Shown here in pieces: positions 49,469 through 57,027 of a DNA stretch of 57,027 nt. Under the pieces are notes generated by a model. It ran no database searches, had not been told where the DNA came from, and saw only the letters and a program-made list of their open reading frames with translations. Location of the stretch: assembly GCA_027315385.1 (NCBI GenBank), contig DAHUYD010000123.1, forward strand, positions 1 to 57,027. Direction: 5' to 3'. This stretch comes from Acidobacterium sp. (GTDB taxonomy: Bacteria; Acidobacteriota; Terriglobia; Terriglobales; Acidobacteriaceae). Each line of letters begins with the position of its first letter. Within the stretch, counting starts at the first letter, position 1. Both the position numbers and the translations under genes were made by a program.

Positions 49469-49618
49469 ATGGATCGTAGGACGTTACATACACTCGCTGT
49501 CATCCTGGTCCTCGATTGCACGACGACTATGGTTGCGTTCGCAGAAGACAAACGCGGGACTCCGGGATTGTGTGTAACACAAGACGGAAATACGCACTTT
49601 AATTCCGCGACAGATTAG
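49469..49618 (+). CDS. Small secreted peptide gene (49 residues, tentative)
   Basis: Starts 12 bases after the ligase stop with AGGGGAAG upstream of the ATG, a good ribosome-binding site. The first 25 residues form a signal peptide (RRTLHTLAVILVLDCTTTMVAFAE). The mature part is about 24 residues with one Cys (KRGTPGLCVTQDGN). No family is recognised. It may be a truncated exported protein or a real small periplasmic peptide. Within it lies a palindrome TTGTGT-GTA-ACACAA (49568-49582). Confidence 0.4.
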   Translation: MDRRTLHTLAVILVLDCTTTMVAFAEDKRGTPGLCVTQDGNTHFNSATD

Positions 49619-49652
49619 TGCGCAGGCAAAGAGAGAGGAAGGGAACAGACAC

Positions 49653-50030
49653 ATGGCAACGGACCAGAAACCAACCATTGACCAGGTATTCGGCATGATG
49701 CGCAAAATGATGGGATCGATTCCTACGGCCATCGAGAAAGCGACCGCTGTCGATGAGGGATTGCTTTACGAGCATCTGCGGTCGCGAAGCTATGCCATGC
49801 CCGGCGAAGGAGCGCTCGACGAAGAGACGCGTACGCTGATTTATCTCGCATCGGCGCTTGCCGCCAGCAGCAAGGCCTGCATTGAGGCCATGGCCAACAA
49901 AGCCAAAATGCAGGGAATCGCGCCGGAGAAGGTGCTGGAGACGGTGCGCATCGTTCGCTTCGCGCTCGCGACAAAGATTATTGGCGACGCGGAGCCGGTC
50001 TTTGCCGCCATGGTTCAGGAGAAGAGATGA
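49653..50030 (+). CDS. Carboxymuconolactone decarboxylase / AhpD-like protein
   Basis: A 125-residue all-helical protein of the CMD family: LDEETRTLIYLASALAASSKACIEAMANKAKMQGIAPEKVLETVRIVRFALATKIIGDAEPVF. AhpD-type enzymes have a CxxC; here only one Cys (KACIEA) is present, so a peroxidase-reductase role with an intramolecular disulfide is unlikely. The start has GGAAGGGA about ten bases upstream. It precedes the efflux genes and ends at the ATGA of a tiny frame leading into them. Confidence 0.85.
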   Translation: MATDQKPTIDQVFGMMRKMMGSIPTAIEKATAVDEGLLYEHLRSRSYAMPGEGALDEETRTLIYLASALAASSKACIEAMANKAKMQGIAPEKVLETVRIVRFALATKIIGDAEPVFAAMVQEKR

Positions 50031-50131
50031 ACAGCGAAGCAGGAGACCTCATCTCAGTTGACCGGCTGACGTCTTCATTTCGCGATACCGCAACGCGGGA
50101 GATACGCAAGTTGGGGAGGGCCGTATGCTGA
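50027..50131 (+). CDS. Possible 34-residue coupling ORF
   Basis: Begins with the ATG that overlaps the previous stop (ATGA) and ends just inside the TolC-like gene start (50125). The peptide MNSEAGDLISVDRLTSS... is hydrophilic and unknown. It may only couple translation between the CMD gene and the efflux gene, or be chance. The TolC-like gene also has its own strong ribosome-binding site. Confidence 0.25.
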   Translation: MNSEAGDLISVDRLTSSFRDTATREIRKLGRAVC

Positions 50132-51570
50132 TAGCCGATCTTCGAGAAATGGCGACAAGAGCGAACCGCACGGCTCGACTCCTTGCGATTCCGATTTTCG
50201 GTCTTAGTCTTACGATGCCGGCGCAGGAGGTTTCCAGCGCCGTCTCCACGCAGAGTCCGTTTCTCGGCAGCGTTCCCAGCGCCCGGGCGAGGCCCGGAAC
50301 CCTGAGCCTCACGCTCAAGGACGCCATGGATCGGGGGCTTCGCTCCAATCTCGGACTGCTTCTCGGCGCAGAGGACACCCGCGCCGCGCACGGCTACCGG
50401 TGGCAAGCGCTGAGCCGGCTGCTGCCTCAAGTCAACGGATCGGTCAGCGGCTCGCAGCAGCAGATCGATCTCGAGACGATGGTCGGGCCCAACACGCTCC
50501 CCCCGGCGATTTCGCCCTTCCCTCATCCGTTCGATGTCTTCGACGCGCGGCTCAACGCGTCGGGAGCTCTCTTCGACTGGAGCGCGCTGCAGGCTGAGCG
50601 TTCCGCTTCGCACCAGGCGACGGCGGCGGCCCGCACGTATCAGGATGCGCGCGACACGGTTGTGCTGGCGGTGGGGAATGCGTACCTGATGGCAGTGGCC
50701 GGCAAAGCGCGCGTTGCGTCGGCAACAGCCGAACGCGATACGGCACAGGCGCTCTATCAACTCGCTCTCGATCGTGAAAAAGCGGGACTGAGTCCGCAGA
50801 TCGATACGCTGCGCGCCCTGGTCGAGCTGAAATCGCGGCAGGAGAACCTGCTTGCCGCCGAAAACGACTACGCCATCGAAAAGCTGAATCTGGCCCGCGC
50901 CATCGGTTTGCCCGACGGCCAGGCCTTCGAACTGTCCACGCAACTTCCCTACCGGCCGCTGGCCGGCCAGGCATTCCAGCAGGCTCTGGCGCAGGCTTAC
51001 CGCTCTCGCGGCGACTTGCAGGCAGCGATTGCTCACGTAGCCGCGGCCCGCAAACAGTTGGAGGCGGCGCGGGCCGAGCGGTATCCGTCGATTGGCTTCC
51101 ATGCGAACTGGGGAGATATCGGCTCAGCCCCATCCGATGCCCATCAGACGTATCTGGTCGCCGGCACGGCGCAAGTCCCCCTCTTTCAAGGGGGGAGGGT
51201 GCATGGCGACCTGGAAGCTGCAAACGCGCATCTTCGTCAGGCACAGGAACGGGTTAGCGATTTGAAGGAGAAGGTCGCCTACGATGTCCGCACCGCCTTG
51301 CTCAATCTGAATACGAACGCCAGCCAGGTGGATGTGGCCCAGACCAATGTCACGCTGGCTGCCCAGACGCAGGAGCAAGCCCGCGACCGCTTCGCCTCCG
51401 GCGTCACCGACAACATCGAGGTCATTCAGGCGCAACAGGCTGTAGCCCAGGCTGATGACACCTACATTGCCAGCCTTTACCGGTACAACCTATCCAAACT
51501 GAACCTGACGCGTGCCATGGGCGTCGCGGAGCGCGAAGGTCTCGCTTATCTCGGAGAGAGTCAGCCATGA
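50125..51570 (+). CDS. TolC-family outer-membrane efflux protein
   Basis: A 481-residue exported protein (signal region about 10-35, ending PAQ) with OEP repeats: SLTLKDAMDRGLRSNLGLLLGAEDTRAAHGYRWQALSRLLPQVNGS and a second EAARAERYPSIGFHANW...LREAQERVSDLKEKVAYDVRTALLNL-type block. TolC channels serve EmrAB pumps; the next two genes encode the adaptor and the MFS transporter. GGGGAGGG lies six bases before the ATG. The 3' end overlaps the adaptor gene (ATGA). Confidence 0.9.
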   Translation: MLIADLREMATRANRTARLLAIPIFGLSLTMPAQEVSSAVSTQSPFLGSVPSARARPGTLSLTLKDAMDRGLRSNLGLLLGAEDTRAAHGYRWQALSRLLPQVNGSVSGSQQQIDLETMVGPNTLPPAISPFPHPFDVFDARLNASGALFDWSALQAERSASHQATAAARTYQDARDTVVLAVGNAYLMAVAGKARVASATAERDTAQALYQLALDREKAGLSPQIDTLRALVELKSRQENLLAAENDYAIEKLNLARAIGLPDGQAFELSTQLPYRPLAGQAFQQALAQAYRSRGDLQAAIAHVAAARKQLEAARAERYPSIGFHANWGDIGSAPSDAHQTYLVAGTAQVPLFQGGRVHGDLEAANAHLRQAQERVSDLKEKVAYDVRTALLNLNTNASQVDVAQTNVTLAAQTQEQARDRFASGVTDNIEVIQAQQAVAQADDTYIASLYRYNLSKLNLTRAMGVAEREGLAYLGESQP

Positions 51571-52823
51571 AGACAGAAGAATCGACACAGAACGATGTTT
51601 TGGCAGAAAAGCAGAATACCGCCGCCGATGGCGCGCCCTCGGCCACACCTCCGCGCGGCAGGCTCAGCGGAAAGAAGAAACGCATTTTGCTGGTGGTCCT
51701 TGCGGTCCTGATCCTGGGGACGTTCCTTGTCTGGCGCTACTACTCCCAATTCGTGAGCACCGACGACGCGGAGATTCAGGGCTACCTCCATCCCATCAGC
51801 GCGCGCGTCCCGGGCTACGTCACCAAAGTGACCGTGGACGACACCCAGTATGTACAAAAAGGAACAGTACTGGTGCAGCTTGACCGGACTGACTACCAGG
51901 TTGCCGTGGAACTGGCCAGGTCGCGCCTCGTTCAAGCCCAGGCCGAAGCAGCGGCCGCTCTGCGCGGGGTTCCCATCGCTTCGGTCAGTACCCTCAGCCA
52001 GGTCCATTCCGCGGAGGCGGACCTGCAGAGCTCGCAAGCAGGAATTCTGGCCGCGGAGAAGCATTTCCAGGAAGCCGAAGCGCGGCTCACGCAGGTGGAA
52101 GCCAATAACGTCAAGGTGCAGGACGACCTGGAGCGTTATCGCCAGTTGATCGGAAAGCACGAGATCTCCCGCCAGCAATACGACCAGGCAGTCGCCGTGT
52201 CGAAGGCAAGCGCGGCAGCCGTCTCCGAGGCTCAGGCCGGAGTGGCCGCAGCGGACCAGCAGGTGGCGCAGGCGCGCAACCGGATGCAGGAAGCCCAGGC
52301 AGGCTTGTCGAGCGCGCAGACGCGTCCCGACCAGCTCCAGGTAACACGCGCGCGGGCCCAGGCTGCCGCCGCCGCTGTCGCCGAAGCCGAGGCCCAGTTG
52401 CATCGCGCCGAACTGGATCTGCAATACACCACGATCGTCGCGCCGACAGACGGAATCGTCGGCAAACGCACGGCCGTGGTGGGCCAGAACGTCTCGCCCA
52501 CACAAACGCTGCTGGTCATCGTGCCCACGCGCGACATCTGGGTGACGGCGAATTTCAAGGAAACCGAACTCAGAAATATGAAGGTAGGACAGCCGGTAAA
52601 AATTCACGTTGACGCCTACGGCCGCGACTATCGCGGCAAAATCCAGGGATTCGCTGGAGCCACCGGAGTGCAATACAGTCTGCTGCCGCCGGAAAACGCC
52701 ACGGGCAACTATGTCAAAGTCGTCCAGCGCGTTCCGGTGCGCATCGTCTTCGATCCCGGCCAGGATCCCAGCCATCTTCTTCAGGTCGGGCTCTCGGTCG
52801 AACCGCGGGTAACGGTCCGCTGA
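51567..52823 (+). CDS. EmrA/HlyD-family membrane-fusion protein
   Basis: A 418-residue adaptor with a short cytosolic N-terminus, one TM (about 33-52: KRILLVVLAVLILGTFLVW), then the biotinyl-lipoyl-like hairpin FVSTDDAEIQGYLHPISARVPGYVTKVTVDDTQYVQKGTVLVQLDRTDY, a long Ala/Gln-rich coiled coil (about 105-280) and the second half LDLQYTTIVAPTDGIVGKRTAVVGQNVSPTQTLLVIVP. It connects the inner-membrane MFS pump with TolC. Confidence 0.92.
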   Translation: MKTEESTQNDVLAEKQNTAADGAPSATPPRGRLSGKKKRILLVVLAVLILGTFLVWRYYSQFVSTDDAEIQGYLHPISARVPGYVTKVTVDDTQYVQKGTVLVQLDRTDYQVAVELARSRLVQAQAEAAAALRGVPIASVSTLSQVHSAEADLQSSQAGILAAEKHFQEAEARLTQVEANNVKVQDDLERYRQLIGKHEISRQQYDQAVAVSKASAAAVSEAQAGVAAADQQVAQARNRMQEAQAGLSSAQTRPDQLQVTRARAQAAAAAVAEAEAQLHRAELDLQYTTIVAPTDGIVGKRTAVVGQNVSPTQTLLVIVPTRDIWVTANFKETELRNMKVGQPVKIHVDAYGRDYRGKIQGFAGATGVQYSLLPPENATGNYVKVVQRVPVRIVFDPGQDPSHLLQVGLSVEPRVTVR

Positions 52824-52849
52824 ACGGGCCAGCGAAAGAGGAGACGCAA

Positions 52850-54475
52850 TTGGCCGCTTCGACCGAAAACGCGCTTCCCATGCCGGGAACGGCGCCCGTG
52901 GGTGCTCCTCCCGCGGCGTGGGCGCCGGCGCATAATCCATGGCTCATCGCCTCCGTCGTCGCGCTTTCGGCGTTCATGGAGATGCTAGACGCAAGCATCG
53001 CCAATGTCGCCTTGCCGCACATGGCCGGCAGCTTGTCTTCGAGCAACGATCAGGCGACATGGATTCTCACCTCTTATCTGGTGGCCAACGCCATCATCCT
53101 CCCGCTCAGCGGATGGATCTCGAACACCATTGGCCGGAAAAAGTATTTCCTGCTGTCCCTGCTGCTTTTTACGCTGAGTTCGATCCTGTGTGGCCTCGCC
53201 CCGAACCTTGCGGCTATCATTTTCTTCCGCATCCTGCAGGGCGTGGGTGGCGGCGGCTTGCAACCCGTCGCGCAGGCCATCCTTGCGGACTCTTTCCCGG
53301 AGAGCAAGCGCGGCCAGGCCTTTGCCATGTACGGCATCACCACGGTGCTGGCGCCCATCATCGGCCCCACCTTGGGCGGCTGGATAACGGACAACTACTC
53401 CTGGCGCTGGATCTTTCTTATCAATATCCCTGTCGGCCTCCTGGCGCTCTTCATGGCTCAACGGCTGGTGGAAGACCCCCCCTACCTGCGCAACCTCGCC
53501 CGCAAGAGAGTCCGGATCGACTATATCGGTATCGGTCTGCTGGCAATCGGAATTGCCGCGCTGCAGGTCGTGCTCGACAAAGGCCAGGAGGACGACTGGT
53601 TCGGCTCTCACTTCATTGTGACGCTCATGGCGATCGCTGTGGTGACCCTGTTGTTCCTCTTCTTCTGGGAGTGGTTCCACGACCATCCGGTCATCGACGT
53701 TCAACTGTTCAGGCATTTCAACTTCCTCACCAGCAACCTCATGATGTTCGGCTTCGGAGTCATGATGTTCGGAACACTGGTGATGATGCCTCTCTACCTG
53801 CAAACGCTGATGGGATATACGGCGGAAAGCGCCGGGTTGGTGATGTCCTTCGGCGGCTTGTTCGTTCTGCTGGAATTGCCCATGGTGGGGCGGTTGCTGG
53901 GTAAAGTGCAGGCGCGCCGCCTTGTGCATATTGGATGGGCGGCCATGGCCATTGGCATGTGGTTTTCAGCACGGCACATGGATACGCTCATCAGCTTCCA
54001 CGTCGGATCGTGGATCCGGGTGCTGCAGATGATTGGCTTGCCGTTCCTGTTTGTTCCTCTTACCACGGTCGTCTACGTTGGTTTGCCCAGGGAAAAGAAC
54101 AACTCCATCTCCGCCTTGATCAATTTCATGCGCAATATCGGCATGAGCTTCGGCACATCGATTGTGACCACGATTCTCGCCCGCCGCGCCCAGTTCCATC
54201 AGCAGAGGCTTGTCCCCGATCTGGCGCAAGGCAATGTCTTCGCATCGGAAAAACTGCATGGAATGGCGCAGGCGCTCTTTCATTCCGGGCTTAGTGCTTC
54301 GGATGCGCTGAATCAGGCTTACGCCCGCTTCTATCAGGGCGTGGTCACCCAAAGCTATTCTTTGGCCTATGTCGACGCCTATCAGGTGTTTGCCGTCGGC
54401 GCAGCTATCTTCTTCGTGCTCTCCTTCTTCCTGAAAGGGAACCGGCCCCATGCCCCTAGCGGGCCCATGGAATGA
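52850..54475 (+). CDS. DHA2-family MFS drug transporter (EmrB-like)
   Basis: A 541-residue, 14-TM-type proton-coupled exporter. ALSAFMEMLDASIANVALPHMAGSLSSSNDQATWILTSYLVANAI is the DHA2 N-terminal signature; GWISNTIGRKKYFLLS is the loop 2-3 motif A, and GVGGGGLQPVAQAILADSFPESKRGQAFAMYGITTVLAPIIGPTLGGW is motif C. The start is TTG at 52850 with GAGGAG seven bases upstream; the next ATG is at residue 11. With the TolC and EmrA genes it forms a complete tripartite pump, substrate unknown. Confidence 0.93.
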   Translation: MAASTENALPMPGTAPVGAPPAAWAPAHNPWLIASVVALSAFMEMLDASIANVALPHMAGSLSSSNDQATWILTSYLVANAIILPLSGWISNTIGRKKYFLLSLLLFTLSSILCGLAPNLAAIIFFRILQGVGGGGLQPVAQAILADSFPESKRGQAFAMYGITTVLAPIIGPTLGGWITDNYSWRWIFLINIPVGLLALFMAQRLVEDPPYLRNLARKRVRIDYIGIGLLAIGIAALQVVLDKGQEDDWFGSHFIVTLMAIAVVTLLFLFFWEWFHDHPVIDVQLFRHFNFLTSNLMMFGFGVMMFGTLVMMPLYLQTLMGYTAESAGLVMSFGGLFVLLELPMVGRLLGKVQARRLVHIGWAAMAIGMWFSARHMDTLISFHVGSWIRVLQMIGLPFLFVPLTTVVYVGLPREKNNSISALINFMRNIGMSFGTSIVTTILARRAQFHQQRLVPDLAQGNVFASEKLHGMAQALFHSGLSASDALNQAYARFYQGVVTQSYSLAYVDAYQVFAVGAAIFFVLSFFLKGNRPHAPSGPME

Positions 54476-54647
54476 TATGCCGGCAGGAAATATCGAGAAT
54501 CTTTGAGTCGCCGCCGGCTGCTTGAGCCATCGTGCCTTTGGCCTGGAATCGTACGCCTGATGGATTGCACAAAACGCTTGAGCAATGGAATATGAACGGT
54601 TTCGAGCGTGTGATCTTCGCCGCCGGCTCGTTGCCTGAAAGGACACT

Positions 54648-56717
54648 GTGAATTATCTCCCGGTTTTGGGTAGCTTTGCGCTTTTGCTGTCGCTGGCGTT
54701 CGCTGTTTATAGCCTCGTTATGGGCGCCATTGCCCAATATCAGCTTGCAGGCGGAGTACAAGGTCGCGTCGCTCCGGAAAAGCTGGCCAACACGGCGCGG
54801 GTTGCCGGCATGGTGGTCTTCGCAGGCGTGTCAGTAGCGGTCTTTGCCCTGTGGTGGGCGATCTTTGCCAATGACTTCTCACTCGCCTATGTGCTCCAGG
54901 AATCCAACCGCGCCCTCCCCGGAATATATAAGTTCGCCGCGCTCTGGTCCGGTCAGGAAGGCTCCTTGCTGCTGTGGGCCTGGTTGCTGACCGGACTTAG
55001 CTTTATCGTCCGCGCCCGGCATAACGCCGATGCCCGGCTGATCGCTTTGGCATCCACGATTCTTGCCGGGATCGAGGTATTCTTCCTTCTCCTGTTGAAC
55101 TTCGTCGCCTTGCCTTTTGCCGGCGTGGCCGGCCCGATGCCCGCCGACGGGTTTGGCATGAATCCCTTGCTCCAGTATCCGGAGATGGTCATTCACCCGC
55201 CATTGCTCTATCTCGGTTATGTCGGATTCAGCCTGCCGTTTGCCTTCGCTCTCGCGGCATTAATACTGCGCTCCCCGGCGAAGGAGTGGATTCCCGTCAC
55301 TCGCCGCTGGGCGCTGGTGAGCTGGCTGTTTTTGACCGCCGGGATTGTGCTTGGGATGCACTGGGCCTATGCGGTCCTTGGCTGGGGTGGCTACTGGGGT
55401 TGGGACCCGGTCGAAAATGCTTCGCTGATGCCCTGGCTTACCGGCACCGCTTTTCTGCACTCCAACATCATGCAGGAAAAGCGCGGCATGATGAAGAACT
55501 GGAACTTCTGGCTCATTTCCTCCACCTTCCTGCTCTGCGTTTTCGGTACGCTGCTTACCCGTTCCGGCATCGTCAGTTCCGTCCACGCATTTGGCCAGTC
55601 CTCCATCGGCGACTGGTTCTGGACATTCCTTGCGCTGGTTTTGCTCGTCTGCGTAATTACATACCTCGCGCGGCGCGGCCACCTGAAAACGGAGCGTAGG
55701 ATTGGAGCGCTCATCTCGCGTGAGTCGAGTTTTCTCTTTAACATCCTTGTACTTCTCACCGCCACTGTTGTCATCTTCTTCGGAACGCTCTTGCCGGTGA
55801 TTACGCAAATTATCGACGGCAATAAGGTCACTGTCGGGCCGCCCTTCTACAATCGGGTTGTTGTCCCCATCGGGCTCTTTCTGCTCCTGCTCACCGGGAC
55901 TGCGCCGCTTTTTGGCGGCCGCGGAGCTTCTTTCGAAAGGGTGCGCAAAAACTTCGTAGTTCCAGGCATTGCCGGCGCCATCACCGCCGTGGCGCTTATC
56001 GCTTGTGGCATGCGGCCATGGGTGGATAGAGGATCGCTCTATTCGCTTGTCTGTTTCTCTTTCGCCGCCTTTGTCATCACTGCAATCGGCACGGAATTCT
56101 TCCGCGGAGCCAATTCACTTCGACAGCAATCGGAACAGGGCCTCATCCCTTCGGTGTTGCATTATTTCAGCAGTAATCCACGCCGTCATGGCGCTTTTAT
56201 CGTTCACTTTGGCGTCGTGCTGATGTTCATCGGATTTGCTGGATCCGCCTTCAATCGCGGCGGCGAGACAGAACTCAATGTCGGCCAGATCGTGGACCTC
56301 GGCCCATACCAACTGCTTTCCCGCGGCTTTACGCCGGAGTCGTATGGCAATTATGTTGGCGAGCGTGCCCTGATCGATGTCTACCGGGACGGGAAAAAGC
56401 AGTTTCAACTGGAGCCGGAGGCAAGACTCTATCAGGCGAGCCAGACCGTCCAAACCCTGATCGCCAACCATTCAACACCCTTGCGGGACATATATATTGT
56501 CTATGAAGGGCGGGACGAGAACAGCGGCTTGCCAGTCTTAAAGGCGTTTCTCAATCCGCTCGTTTTCTGGATATGGGTTGGAGCAAGCGTTGTGCTCGCA
56601 GGGACATTGGTCGGCTTCACGCCAATCCCGCGCAGGATGGGCACAGCCCGCACAGAACTGCCTCCGGGTAAGGTCGCATCGCGCGCTCAACGCGGCACAG
56701 CTTCGCATAACGCTTGA
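54648..56717 (+). CDS. ccmF: Cytochrome c-type biogenesis protein CcmF (haem lyase)
   Basis: A 689-residue polytopic protein with the WWD haem-binding domain (WGGYWGWDPVENASLMPWLTG, 246-266), flanked by conserved His183 (IHPPLLYLGY) and His271 (FLHSNIM). Two further His should lie in other loops. CcmF with CcmH ligates haem to apocytochrome c in the periplasm; the cytochromes c of the cox operon would need it. The start is GTG at 54648, with AAAGGA just upstream. Other ccm genes are not in the window. The last 25 residues are low-complexity, and 101 bases of the 3' end overlap a convergent ORF. Confidence 0.93.
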   Translation: MNYLPVLGSFALLLSLAFAVYSLVMGAIAQYQLAGGVQGRVAPEKLANTARVAGMVVFAGVSVAVFALWWAIFANDFSLAYVLQESNRALPGIYKFAALWSGQEGSLLLWAWLLTGLSFIVRARHNADARLIALASTILAGIEVFFLLLLNFVALPFAGVAGPMPADGFGMNPLLQYPEMVIHPPLLYLGYVGFSLPFAFALAALILRSPAKEWIPVTRRWALVSWLFLTAGIVLGMHWAYAVLGWGGYWGWDPVENASLMPWLTGTAFLHSNIMQEKRGMMKNWNFWLISSTFLLCVFGTLLTRSGIVSSVHAFGQSSIGDWFWTFLALVLLVCVITYLARRGHLKTERRIGALISRESSFLFNILVLLTATVVIFFGTLLPVITQIIDGNKVTVGPPFYNRVVVPIGLFLLLLTGTAPLFGGRGASFERVRKNFVVPGIAGAITAVALIACGMRPWVDRGSLYSLVCFSFAAFVITAIGTEFFRGANSLRQQSEQGLIPSVLHYFSSNPRRHGAFIVHFGVVLMFIGFAGSAFNRGGETELNVGQIVDLGPYQLLSRGFTPESYGNYVGERALIDVYRDGKKQFQLEPEARLYQASQTVQTLIANHSTPLRDIYIVYEGRDENSGLPVLKAFLNPLVFWIWVGASVVLAGTLVGFTPIPRRMGTARTELPPGKVASRAQRGTASHNA

Positions 56718-56871
56718 TCAGATTTCGTTTCATCCGGCCGCGAAGGCGATACAGATTCAGGGCTTCGACCCACACTTCGATACCTGCCTTGTTGCGGTAC
56801 TTGAAATAGTCGGTAGGAGTCTCCTCGGACGAGTAGATCCGAATGTACGCTCCATCTTGTTTCTCTTGCAC
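56617..56871 (-). CDS. Small hypothetical protein convergent with ccmF
   Basis: An 84-residue frame starting GTG at 56871 with AGGAG nine to ten bases upstream. The first 50 residues (QEKQDGAYIRIYSSEETPTDYFKYRNKAGIEVWVEALNLYRLRGRMKRNL) look protein-like, mixed charge with aromatic residues. The last 33 overlap the end of ccmF in antisense, which is unusually long for bacterial convergent genes. I do not recognise a family. Confidence 0.4.
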   Translation of the reverse strand: MQEKQDGAYIRIYSSEETPTDYFKYRNKAGIEVWVEALNLYRLRGRMKRNLIKRYAKLCRVERAMRPYPEAVLCGLCPSCAGLA

Positions 56872-56923
56872 AATCCCGATCTCCTAGACGAGACCACCCG
56901 ATGACCGATGGAAAGATGCCTGT

Positions 56924-57027
56924 TCAGGCCAGCCGCGTCTCGAAGCGGGCCGTGTTTCGCCCCGAGTTCTTCGCCACGTACAGCGCCGTGTCTGCGCGGC
57001 TCAGAAGCTCGCGCCCACTCGGCTCGT
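56924..57027 (-). CDS. C-terminal end of a GGDEF (diguanylate cyclase) protein (partial)
   Basis: The minus strand reads EPSGRELLSRADTALYVAKNSGRNTARFETRLA and then stops at 56924-56926. LLSRADTALYVAKNSGRN is the invariant C-terminal block of GGDEF domains (ADxALYxAKxxGRN). The rest lies beyond the window, so whether it has an intact GG[DE]EF site or a sensor domain is unknown. The frame is open to the window edge. Confidence 0.85.
   Translation of the reverse strand, partial: EPSGRELLSRADTALYVAKNSGRNTARFETRLA

Noticed and set aside
1..57027. tRNA, rRNA, CRISPR arrays, prophage or intact insertion sequences
   Set aside because: Scanning by eye found no TWC-loop GGTTCGAATCC-type string outside coding regions, no regularly spaced repeats and no transposase or integrase; a tool search could still find a weak one.

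Overview
The window looks like a chromosomal segment of a GC-rich, diderm, respiring heterotroph, most likely an acidobacterium of the Terriglobia type. This is inferred from gene content, not from a marker gene: a PagL-like outer-membrane lipid A deacylase, a TPR-secretin protein, a glycosidase/deacetylase/glycosyltransferase fusion, CusCBA and EmrAB-TolC-type tripartite efflux, and a PQQ-linked respiratory operon. I see no tRNA, rRNA, CRISPR array or intact insertion sequence.

Layout. 1-7.5 kb: the end of an unidentified gene, two paralogous polytopic GT39-like membrane proteins flanking a three-domain GH18/polysaccharide deacetylase/GT2 protein, and a DUF72 protein. 7.6-12.1 kb: glyQ-glyS-O-methyltransferase, then a YfcE-type phosphodiesterase. 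12.1-25.5 kb: mostly single genes (an orphan DppB-type permease, a CNNM/CorC protein, an S10 peptidase, a GH5-like hydrolase, a DnaC-like ATPase, DUF1801, a secretin-HAD pair, yebC, a PagL-like protein, formimidoyltransferase, and an unknown exported protein). 25.6-33.2 kb: a tight eight-gene minus-strand operon joining a haem-copper oxidase (coxA, coxC, coxB-cytochrome c) to a PQQ alcohol dehydrogenase with the lanthanide-type Asp pair, its MoxJ/XoxJ-like partner and two cytochromes c. A MarR regulator and a divergent GlcG/HbpS-like gene lie upstream. 35-37 kb: an SPFH protein with a zinc ribbon, a second zinc-ribbon protein, and a hemerythrin. 37.3-43.9 kb: a Cys/His/Met-rich secreted protein followed by cusC-cusB-cusA. 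44-50 kb: an accessory region with duplicated ArsR regulators, a two-TM ion channel, a flavin-disulfide reductase remnant and the most unusual operon here. 50-56.7 kb: TolC-EmrA-EmrB-type efflux and ccmF. The window ends in the C-terminus of a GGDEF protein.

The most interesting system is the operon at 45511-49456: ArsR - CxxC mini-thioredoxin - stand-alone HdrA-N-like domain - 2[4Fe-4S] ferredoxin - DGC domain fused to a GcvH-like lipoyl domain - DGC protein with an in-frame TGA exactly at the motif Cys - second DGC protein - lipoate-protein ligase. Most of the genes overlap by 4-8 bases. It looks like a reduced relative of the sHdr/lipoate-binding-protein sulfur-oxidation systems, built around DGC proteins, one of which is a candidate selenoprotein. 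CRP-like palindromes (TGTGA-N6-TCACA type) lie upstream of this operon, the ion channel and the cus operon, which suggests shared control. The lipoyl-DGC system and the selenocysteine reading are inferences. The motifs, overlaps and TGA position are read directly.
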